A stretch of 19,551 bases of DNA from contig JAAZIG010000150.1 in NCBI GenBank assembly GCA_012510325.1, forward strand, positions 1 through 19,551, given 5' to 3'. The first letter of the stretch is position 1. The number at the start of each line of letters is the position of its first letter. Below are positions 1 to 6,726 of this stretch, piece after piece. A program made the translations under genes and the position numbers. This stretch comes from Bacillota bacterium (lineage in GTDB: Bacteria; Bacillota; Dethiobacteria; DTU022). Under the pieces are notes generated by a model. That model saw nothing but the letters and a program-made list of their open reading frames with translations. It did no database searches and had not been told where the DNA came from.

Positions 1-1244
1 CCTTTCGTCTTCGGCTCCACGGCAAAGGAGATCACCGGATCGGGAAAGTCGATGGGCGGGAACTGAAACGGGCTCGTGCGATCGCAGAGCGTATCGCCGG
101 TGGCGGTCTGCTGAAGCTTGGCCACGGCGGCGATATCACCGGCCACCACTTGCTCCATGGGAATCTGGTTTTTGCCGCGCATGGAAAAAACCTGACCGAT
201 TCTTTCATTTTTACCCTTGTTCGCATTGTACATCTGCGAGTCGGGCTTGAGTACGCCCGAATAGACCCGGAAATAGTTGATCCGGCCGACATAGGGATCG
301 GCCAGGGTTTTGTAGACCAGCGCAGAGAAGGGCTCTTCCGGCGATGGGCTCCGGGTAAGCTCCTCCCCATTTTCCGGAAGGATCCCCCCAACCTCACCCC
401 GATCAAGCGGTGAAGGCAGAAAATCCTTCACAAAATCGAGGAGTGGACCGCTGCCCAGATTGGTGGCGGCGGAGCTGCAGAGGACCGGAGTGACCTTGCG
501 CTCGAGAATACCGCGGCGCAAACTCTTGCTGATCTCCTCGTTATCGAGCGTTTCGCCTTCCAGATATTTGAGGAGCAGTTCATCATCGGTCTCGGCGACC
601 GCTTCAATCAGTTTCTCCCGCATCGCGGCAGCCTCTTCGCGCAGCTCCTCCGGAATCTCCCGAGGCTCCGCTTTTTTGCCGTCATCGGAGAAGAAGTATG
701 CTTTTTCTTCAATGAGATCGACGATCCCCTTGAAATGCTCCTCCTTGCCCACAGGGAGCTGCACGGGAACAACATTTAGCCCAAAATGTTTCTGCAGCTG
801 CTCCAGGGCGCTTTCAAAATTGGCATTTTCACGATCAAGCTTGTTCACCACAACGATCCGGGGCAGGCTGAAATCATCGCCATATTGCCACACCTTTTCG
901 GTGCCCACTTCAACCCCGGAGACAGCGCACACCACCACGGCACTGCAATCGGCCACGCGAAGGGCGCCGATGAGATCCCCGATAAAATCAAAATACCCGG
1001 GCGTGTCCAGGAGATTGATCTTCACGCCGTCCCATTCCAGGGGAGCCAGCCCCACGTTGATGGTAACCTGCCTCTTGGTCTCATCGGGATCGTAATCCGT
1101 GGTCGTGGTGCCCGTTTCAATAGTGCCCCGGCGGTTGACCGCGCCGCTGGTAAAAAGAAGGGCCTCGGCAAGCGAGGTTTTTCCGGCACCTCCATGAGAG
1201 ATCAGAGCAATATTGCGGATCGCTTCGCTGGTATAATTTTTCAT
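1..1244 (-). CDS. fusA2: Elongation factor G paralog (EF-G-2/FusA2 type), 3' part outside window
   Basis: A translational GTPase of the EF-G family; 414 codons are visible and the C-terminal domains lie beyond the left edge. I translated the minus strand from ATG at 1244 and met no stop. The G domain shows P-loop SHGGAGKT (residues 16-23), G3 DTPGY (80-84) and G4 NKLD (134-137). A domain II-like stretch follows from about residue 310. In canonical EF-G the P-loop reads GHIDAGKT and G3 reads DTPGH; the GG in the P-loop and Tyr84 in place of the catalytic His are hallmarks of the second EF-G subfamily (EF-G-2). Members of that group bind ribosomes and hydrolyse GTP, but their cellular role is poorly defined. 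The start is supported by a GGAGGAGG Shine-Dalgarno just upstream and by a sigma-A-like promoter about 100 bp upstream. It is probably not the housekeeping fusA, which normally sits with rpsL/rpsG/tuf. Confidence 0.9.
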   Translation of the reverse strand, partial: MKNYTSEAIRNIALISHGGAGKTSLAEALLFTSGAVNRRGTIETGTTTTDYDPDETKRQVTINVGLAPLEWDGVKINLLDTPGYFDFIGDLIGALRVADCSAVVVCAVSGVEVGTEKVWQYGDDFSLPRIVVVNKLDRENANFESALEQLQKHFGLNVVPVQLPVGKEEHFKGIVDLIEEKAYFFSDDGKKAEPREIPEELREEAAAMREKLIEAVAETDDELLLKYLEGETLDNEEISKSLRRGILERKVTPVLCSSAATNLGSGPLLDFVKDFLPSPLDRGEVGGILPENGEELTRSPSPEEPFSALVYKTLADPYVGRINYFRVYSGVLKPDSQMYNANKGKNERIGQVFSMRGKNQIPMEQVVAGDIAAVAKLQQTATGDTLCDRTSPFQFPPIDFPDPVISFAVEPKTK

Positions 1245-1291
1245 TGATAATCGCCTCCTCCGTGCTGCTGCGCAGCCGGTATCGTCAAATC

Positions 1292-1321
1292 AAAAAATAG
1301 CCGCCGGGGTCATCCTCCCGG
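1292..1321 (-). terminator. Weak hairpin plus T-run in the EF-G-2 leader
   Basis: Read on the minus strand, CCGGG and CCCGG (1317-1321 and 1304-1308) can form a 5-bp stem with an 8-nt loop, followed six bases later by six T residues (1292-1297). It lies downstream of the EF-G-2 promoter, so it could either end transcripts arriving from the carboxyltransferase gene or act as a leader attenuator. The stem is short and the T-run is offset, so this is a weak call. Confidence 0.25.
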
Positions 1322-1341
1322 AGTCTGTTGATGTATGCTCT

Positions 1342-1370
1342 ATTATAGCTGAACCAAATACAATTGAAAA
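1342..1370 (-). promoter_or_regulatory. Predicted sigma-A-type promoter of the EF-G-2 gene
   Basis: On the minus strand TTTTCA (1365-1370) is followed after exactly 17 bp by a perfect TATAAT (1342-1347). It lies in the gap between the carboxyltransferase stop and the EF-G-2 start and points toward the latter, giving a leader of roughly 90 nt. This makes EF-G-2 a transcription unit separate from the gyrase-side operon. Confidence 0.6.
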
Positions 1371-1392
1371 CAGCAGCCCCGGCGCGGACCCG

Positions 1393-2877
1393 CTAGACGG
1401 GATAGACGAGGTTGTCGCCGTCGCGCCGCACCAGCTGCGCCTCAACCTCAGAAAAACGCGCCAAATCCAACTCTGCTCCGGTTGAGCGCTCCGGTTTGGA
1501 GGCGCCCTTCTGTTTTTGGTGGGACAGCGGGGGCAGCAGCCCCCGGCGCCTCTTGAAAAAATCAAGGGCCACATTGGGAAATAGAATATATGAGAGCAGA
1601 TCTTCCTCTCCGGTCATATATTCGGCAATTTCCCGCCGGGCTGCCGGCAGCTGCGGCTCCAGCAGATCGGCCGGCCTGACGGTAACGGGCTGTTCATCGC
1701 CCAGAACCTGCTGCAAAATATCCGGGTTAACCTCCCCCGGCGGCCGCCCGTAGAGACCGCGCAGATAATTTTTCAGTTCCGTAGAAACCATTTTGTAGCG
1801 CTCCCCCAGGAGCACGTTGACGACCGCCTGTGTTCCGACAATCTGGCTGCTTGGGGTGACCAAGGGCGGATAGCCCAGGTCGGCCCGGACCCGGGGAACC
1901 TCCTCGAGAACCTGCGGCAGCAGATCAAGAGCCTGCTGATCGGCCAGCTGCGAGGTCAGGTTGGAGATCATTCCCCCGGGAACCTGGTAGCGGAGAACAT
2001 TTGTATCCACCCCCATGATCACATCGCGGGGGATCTCGTAGCTCCCGGCGACCTCCTTAAAATATTCGCTGATGCGGGCGAGAAGCCGCAGATCCAGCCC
2101 CGTGTCTGCGGGTGTGCCCTGCAGCGCCGCCACGATGCTGTCCGCAGGGGGCTGGCTTGTTCCCAGCGAGAGAGCGGCGGAGGCCACATCGACAACATCG
2201 GCTCCGGCCTCAATCCCTTTCAGGTAAGACATCGAAGCCATTCCGCTGGTGTAGTGGCAGTGCAGCTGAACAGGGAGACCGACCTCCGCTTTCAGCCGGC
2301 GCACCAGAGCATAAGCATCGGAGGGTGCCAGCAGGCCGGCCATATCTTTGATGCAGATGGAGTCGGCACCCATCCCCTTGAGCACGGCGGCCAGTTCAAC
2401 AAAGTGGGGAATATCGTGCAGCGGGCTGATCGTATAGCTCAGTGCCGCCTGCACGTGCGCGCCCTCTTCCCTGGTCGCCTCCATGGCCTGCTCCATATTG
2501 CGCGGATCGTTCAGGGCATCGAAGATCCGGATGATATCGATGCCATTTTTAACCGCCCGCTTCACAAATTCCCGGACGACGTCATCGGCATAATGGCGGT
2601 ATCCGACGATATTCTGACCCCGCAGGAGCATCTGCAGCCTGGTCCGCTTAAACAGGTGGCGGAGGCGGCGGAGCCTCTCCCAGGGATCTTCATCCAAAAA
2701 TCGCATGCACGCATCGAAAGTGGCCCCTCCCCACACCTCCAGGGAATGGTAGCCGACGCTGTCCATCAGCTCCACCGCAGGGATCATCTCTTCCAGGCGC
2801 ATCCGCGTCGCCAGAAGGGACTGGTGGGCGTCGCGCAAGGTAGTATCAGTTATGCCAACAGTTCTCTTTTCGCTCAT
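1393..2877 (-). CDS. Biotin-dependent carboxyltransferase subunit (OadA / PycB / transcarboxylase 5S type) without biotin domain
   Basis: A 494-residue cytoplasmic TIM-barrel carboxyltransferase that would move a carboxyl group between carboxybiotin and pyruvate/oxaloacetate. The N-terminus has DTTLRDAHQSLLATR (11-25). Lys177 in CIKDMAG matches the carbamylated lysine of the family, and His206/His208 in HCHYTSG match the metal ligands. GTSQPP and the conserved C-terminal block (SSQIVGTQAVVNVLLGERYK) follow. The last ~40 residues are not recognisable, and there is no biotinyl (AMKM) domain, so a separate biotin carrier would be needed. This matches the 5S subunit of transcarboxylase or a split pyruvate carboxylase/oxaloacetate decarboxylase; sequence alone does not separate them. 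The ATG start has a GGGGGAGG Shine-Dalgarno. It lies 32 bp after the flavoprotein gene, probably in one transcript. No biotin carboxylase, carrier or sodium-pump subunit is visible here. Confidence 0.85.
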   Translation of the reverse strand: MSEKRTVGITDTTLRDAHQSLLATRMRLEEMIPAVELMDSVGYHSLEVWGGATFDACMRFLDEDPWERLRRLRHLFKRTRLQMLLRGQNIVGYRHYADDVVREFVKRAVKNGIDIIRIFDALNDPRNMEQAMEATREEGAHVQAALSYTISPLHDIPHFVELAAVLKGMGADSICIKDMAGLLAPSDAYALVRRLKAEVGLPVQLHCHYTSGMASMSYLKGIEAGADVVDVASAALSLGTSQPPADSIVAALQGTPADTGLDLRLLARISEYFKEVAGSYEIPRDVIMGVDTNVLRYQVPGGMISNLTSQLADQQALDLLPQVLEEVPRVRADLGYPPLVTPSSQIVGTQAVVNVLLGERYKMVSTELKNYLRGLYGRPPGEVNPDILQQVLGDEQPVTVRPADLLEPQLPAARREIAEYMTGEEDLLSYILFPNVALDFFKRRRGLLPPLSHQKQKGASKPERSTGAELDLARFSEVEAQLVRRDGDNLVYPV

Positions 2878-2909
2878 CGCAGCCTCCCCCGATTTAACCA
2901 GAAGATCTT

Positions 2910-4199
2910 TTAGTGATCGCTCAGCCGGTCGACCGCCGCAGCGCCCAGAAGCCGTCCCCAGACCAGCGCTTCAGTGAGCGCCGCTCCGGGCATGACCGCC
3001 TCTCCGTTGAGCCCTCCCGCCGTCTCCCCGAGGGCGTAAAGCCCTCCCACCGCCTTGCCGTCCCGCAGCACCCGGCCCGCTTCTTCCACGGCAATACCGC
3101 CCAGGCAGTACGCTGCCGCCGGTTTCACCGGGCAGCCCCAAAAAACCGTTTCCGGATTCCTGAAACGGCGCCTCAGCTCCGGCAGATCGAGCTGAACGTC
3201 CTCCAGGAAAGAAACAATGCCGCTGTAGCGGATCCAGTCCGGCGCCTCCTCCACTCTGTCCCCGGGCAAAAGCAGATAACCGCTTCCCGGGGGAGTTCCC
3301 CTGAGCAGCTCCACCAGATCACTTTCCCGATATGATGAACAGGGCACTATCTGCCCGTCGATAATGAGCAAAGTTTCCGGCGGCGGCTCCACCGGAGCCC
3401 ATCCCGCTTCCGTTTCCCGGGCAAGCGCATATGAAAACAACGATTCGTCCACCAGATCCAGACCGGCGGCGCGGGCCAGTTCCAGGCCGCCGCCCCGGCT
3501 TTCTTCCCTCCAGGAAGCCGCAGTCACCTCCGGAGCCAGCTCCGCCATCTTCGCCGGATTGCCCAAAAAACCGCCGTCCGCCAGGATCACCGCCGGGGCG
3601 TAAGCCTCGTTGAGCTGACCGGCGGGATCGCAAAAGCTAACGCCGGCAGCTTCGCCCCCGGCGCCGAAGAGCAGCTCCTTCAGCTCCACTCCGGCGATTA
3701 AGCGAACCCCCTCCTGCACTGCCGTCTCCCTCAGGCACCGGTGGGGGTGAACGCTGAAAAGATTATCCGGCAAATATCTGAAACCCTCCCCGGGGAGCAT
3801 CTGTAAACCCGTCTCCCGGGAAAGCCAGGCCAGAGCCCCGGCCGCATTCTGCGAGAGCAGCTCATAGTGCCATCCCTTTCCGCGACCCCGTCCGCAAGCG
3901 GCGAGCGCTTCCTGGAGTGTCCCGGCCCCGGCTGCCTCCGCCTCCTTGGGGTGGAGAGCCCCCTCTTCCCAGAACCGGCCCTCCGCAAGGGGTTCCTCAA
4001 CAAATAGGAGCACCGCGGCGCCTTGCCGGACAGCCTCCAGGGAGGCGGTTAATCCGCCGACGCCGTCGCCGATGACGATAAGATCGGCACTCAGGGGGAG
4101 GACCTGCTCTTCGCCCAGCCCCGGTTCAAAACCACACCCGGGCACAGAAAACAGCACAAAAGCGGCGAGCAGAAGCCCGCCAAACCGGCGCCGAAGCAA
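2910..4199 (-). CDS. Predicted FAD-dependent oxidoreductase lipoprotein (fumarate reductase/flavocytochrome c fold)
   Basis: A 429-residue protein with a basic start, a hydrophobic core and VPGC at residues 19-22. This suggests a lipoprotein signal with Cys22 lipidated and the enzyme on the outer face of the membrane. A Rossmann dinucleotide motif, GDGVGG (44-49), follows after DLIVI. The C-terminal block GGLYALGETAGG, then PGAALTEALVWGRLLG, is the pattern that closes the FAD-binding domain in fumarate reductase, urocanate reductase and related flavoproteins. No FMN-binding or cytochrome domain is seen, and the protein is shorter than most relatives. The substrate is unknown. The start is TTG, two bases after the gyrA stop, with GAGGAGGG inside the gyrA 3' end, so translation is probably coupled to gyrA. 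A start farther downstream would lose the lipoprotein signal. Confidence 0.72.
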   Translation of the reverse strand: MLRRRFGGLLLAAFVLFSVPGCGFEPGLGEEQVLPLSADLIVIGDGVGGLTASLEAVRQGAAVLLFVEEPLAEGRFWEEGALHPKEAEAAGAGTLQEALAACGRGRGKGWHYELLSQNAAGALAWLSRETGLQMLPGEGFRYLPDNLFSVHPHRCLRETAVQEGVRLIAGVELKELLFGAGGEAAGVSFCDPAGQLNEAYAPAVILADGGFLGNPAKMAELAPEVTAASWREESRGGGLELARAAGLDLVDESLFSYALARETEAGWAPVEPPPETLLIIDGQIVPCSSYRESDLVELLRGTPPGSGYLLLPGDRVEEAPDWIRYSGIVSFLEDVQLDLPELRRRFRNPETVFWGCPVKPAAAYCLGGIAVEEAGRVLRDGKAVGGLYALGETAGGLNGEAVMPGAALTEALVWGRLLGAAAVDRLSDH

Positions 4200-4201
4200 G
4201 G

Positions 4202-6634
4202 TTACCTGCCCTCCTCTTCAGGGAGGCTGATCAGATCAACGACGTGATCCCCTTCGTCAAGGCGGATCAGGATAACCCCGCGGGCATAGCGGCGCATCAG
4301 CGGAACCTCCGCTGTCTTCTGGCGGATGACCTGCCCTTCGGCGGTGACAATGATAAAGTCCTCCGCCTCTTCGCTCATCACCATAAATCCGGTCAAGGAG
4401 CCGCTCTCGTGTGAAATTTTCATCCCCACCAGACCCCGCCCGGCACGCCGCTGCGCCCTGAAATCATCCAGGGAAACTCTCTTACCGTAGCCGGAAGCGG
4501 AGACCATGAGCACAAATTTACCATTGCTCACCAGATCGGCGCCGATGACCAGGTGCGGCGGATCCAGGGATACCGCTCTGACCCCGCGGACAGCCCGGCC
4601 CATGGGCCGAACGTCCGTTTCGGCGAAACGGATAAAATAACCTTCGTCGGTGCCGACAATGATCTCTTCCGAACCGGTGGTCAGATTCACCGAGATGAGC
4701 TCGTCATCGTCTGCCAGAGCGATGGCGATGAGCCCTGTCTTTCTGGTGTTGCGATAATCCCGCAGCGGCGTTTTCTTAATATACCCGTGCGCGGTTACGG
4801 CAACCAGATATTTATCCTCTTCATATTCACCGATGGGCAGACTGGCTGTAATATACTCTTTTTTCTCCAGAGGAAGCAGATTGACCATGGGCATGCCCCG
4901 GGCCTGCCGTGTTGCTTCCGGGATCTCGTAAATATTCAGCAGATAAACCCGGCCCCGATTGCTGAAACAGAGCAGTTTGTGATGGGTGGAGGCAAAATAG
5001 CACTGCTCCACCAGATCGTCTTTGCGCATCTGCATGCCGACAATGCCCTTGCCGCCACGGCGCTGGCTGCGGTATGTTGCCGCCGGCAGCCTTTTGATAT
5101 AGCCGCGGTCCGTTATGGTAATGACAACATCCTCCTCCAGGATCAGATCCGTCAGCTCGAAATCGCCCGCTTCGGCGACGATCTGGGTGCGCCTTTCATC
5201 AGCATATCTCTCCCTGATCTCCTGCAACTCCTCGCCGATGATGCTCATCAGGAGCGACTCATCCTCGAGCACGCGGCGCAGATGGGAAATATTTTCCAAC
5301 AGCTCCCGGTGCTCCTCTTCCAGTTTCGACTGCTCCAGCCGGGTCAGGCGCTGCAGGCGCAGATCCAAAATGGCCTGAGCCTGTTTTTCCGAGATGGCCA
5401 GAAGATCCATCAAACCTTGCCGCGCGCTGGGACCGTCGGGGGACTTGCGGATCAGGGCGATGACCTCGTCAAGTCGGGAAAGAGCGATCTTGAGCCCTTC
5501 AACAATATGAAGCCGCTCCTCCGCTTTCTTCAGATCAAAGCGGGTCCGCCTTTCCACCACCTCTTTTTGATGGTCCAGATAGCAGGTGAGCATCTCTTTT
5601 AAGTTGAGCACCCGCGGTTCCCCGTTGACCAAAGCGAGCATAATGATGCCGTAGGTCTGCTGCAGCGGGGTATATTGATAAAGCTGGTTGATGATCAGCT
5701 GCGACTGAAAACCGGGGCGGATCTCCATAACGATGCGCACCCCCGTATGATCGGATTCATCCCGCAGATCGGTAATCCCCTCGATCTTTTTCTCCTTGAC
5801 CAGATCGGCAATCCGCATCACCAGCCTCGACTTGTTCTGCTGGTAGGGGAGCTCGGTAATGACAATATGTTCGCGGTTCTTCTCTTTTTTGTCGATGAAT
5901 AGACGGCCCCGGACCCGGATAATCCCCCGGCCGTTCCGGTAAGCCTTGTTAATGCCGTCATAACCGACAATGAGCCCTCCCGTGGGGAAATCGGGCCCTT
6001 TGACAAGAGCCTGCAGCTCTTTTACAGAGCTCTCGGGACGGCTGATCAGCAGATGCAGGGCATCGACCAATTCGCCCAAATTATGAGGCGGTATATTGGT
6101 CGCCATCCCCACGGCGATGCCGGATGATCCATTTGCCAGAAGGTTGGGAAAGCGCGCCGGAAGCACCACCGGCTCCTGCAAACTTTCGTCAAAATTGGGA
6201 CGGAAGTCGACGGTCTCCTTGTGCAGATCCCGCAACAGCTCCAGCGCCGGCGGTGAAAGACGCGCTTCCGTGTAGCGCATTGCCGCCGCCGCATCGCCAT
6301 CTTGAGAACCGAAATTACCGTGCCCGTCCACCAGGGGATACCGCGTGGAAAATTCCTGGGCCAGGCGGACCATCGCATCGTAGAGAGCGGTATCGCCGTG
6401 GGGATGGTACTTGCCGAGCACTTCACCGACTATGCGCGCCGACTTACGGTGAGGCTTGTCCGGAGTTGATCCCATCTCCATCATGGCGTAAAGAATCCGC
6501 CGGTGAACCGGTTTAAACCCGTCTCTCACATCAGGCAGCGCCCTGCTGACGATAACGCTCATGGCATAATCGAGAAATGATCTTTTTACTTCCTCATGAA
6601 CGCTGACTGGAACAATTCTTTTCTTCTCTTCCAT
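4202..6634 (-). CDS. gyrA: DNA gyrase subunit A
   Basis: The 810-residue breakage-reunion subunit of gyrase, which with GyrB introduces negative supercoils. The catalytic Tyr121 lies in AMRYTEARLS. The quinolone-determining segment GKYHPHGDTALYDAMV has Thr82 and Asp86 at the positions of E. coli Ser83 and Asp87, an unmutated-looking pattern. The coiled-coil stretch is about 430-490. The C-terminal domain has six pinwheel repeats, the first carrying the GyrA-box QRRGGKG (524-530). This box separates gyrase from topoisomerase IV ParC. The ATG start has GGGGGAG upstream. It lies 92 bp after gyrB on the same strand, the standard gyrB-gyrA arrangement, and is followed directly by the flavoprotein gene. 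Confidence 0.98.
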   Translation of the reverse strand: MEEKKRIVPVSVHEEVKRSFLDYAMSVIVSRALPDVRDGFKPVHRRILYAMMEMGSTPDKPHRKSARIVGEVLGKYHPHGDTALYDAMVRLAQEFSTRYPLVDGHGNFGSQDGDAAAAMRYTEARLSPPALELLRDLHKETVDFRPNFDESLQEPVVLPARFPNLLANGSSGIAVGMATNIPPHNLGELVDALHLLISRPESSVKELQALVKGPDFPTGGLIVGYDGINKAYRNGRGIIRVRGRLFIDKKEKNREHIVITELPYQQNKSRLVMRIADLVKEKKIEGITDLRDESDHTGVRIVMEIRPGFQSQLIINQLYQYTPLQQTYGIIMLALVNGEPRVLNLKEMLTCYLDHQKEVVERRTRFDLKKAEERLHIVEGLKIALSRLDEVIALIRKSPDGPSARQGLMDLLAISEKQAQAILDLRLQRLTRLEQSKLEEEHRELLENISHLRRVLEDESLLMSIIGEELQEIRERYADERRTQIVAEAGDFELTDLILEEDVVITITDRGYIKRLPAATYRSQRRGGKGIVGMQMRKDDLVEQCYFASTHHKLLCFSNRGRVYLLNIYEIPEATRQARGMPMVNLLPLEKKEYITASLPIGEYEEDKYLVAVTAHGYIKKTPLRDYRNTRKTGLIAIALADDDELISVNLTTGSEEIIVGTDEGYFIRFAETDVRPMGRAVRGVRAVSLDPPHLVIGADLVSNGKFVLMVSASGYGKRVSLDDFRAQRRAGRGLVGMKISHESGSLTGFMVMSEEAEDFIIVTAEGQVIRQKTAEVPLMRRYARGVILIRLDEGDHVVDLISLPEEEGR

Positions 6635-6664
6635 GTAAGGCTCTCTCCCCCGACAGGTGATCGT

Positions 6665-6724
6665 GGCGGGCCTGCGGCCGGGATGAAATCAACCCTTTCT
6701 CCCGGCAGAACTGACCGGCCCGCC
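6665..6724 (-). repeat. Nested inverted repeats between gyrB and gyrA
   Basis: An outer 8-bp inverted repeat (GGCGGGCC 6665-6672, GGCCCGCC 6717-6724) encloses an inner 7-bp one (GCCGGGA 6677-6683, TCCCGGC 6700-6706) with a 16-nt loop. In the mRNA this gives a GC-rich two-tier hairpin starting 2 nt past the gyrB stop. No T-run follows in the direction of transcription, so it does not look like an intrinsic terminator. A role in mRNA processing, or in setting the GyrB:GyrA ratio, is possible but is inference. Confidence 0.5.
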
Positions 6725-6726
6725 GG

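Noticed and set aside
460..1095. Long plus-strand open frame opposite the EF-G-2 gene
   Set aside because: The minus-strand translation is an intact, clearly recognisable GTPase; the plus-strand frame has a composition-driven low-complexity product rich in Ser and no family motif.
4553..5602. 349-codon plus-strand open frame opposite gyrA
   Set aside because: Antisense shadow of a conserved gene; no motif and no ribosome-binding site, and the minus strand encodes a complete GyrA.
6390..6400. Possible quinolone-resistance substitution in GyrA (Thr at the Ser83 position)
   Set aside because: Thr at this position is a common natural state and Asp is kept at the Asp87 position, so no resistance call is justified.
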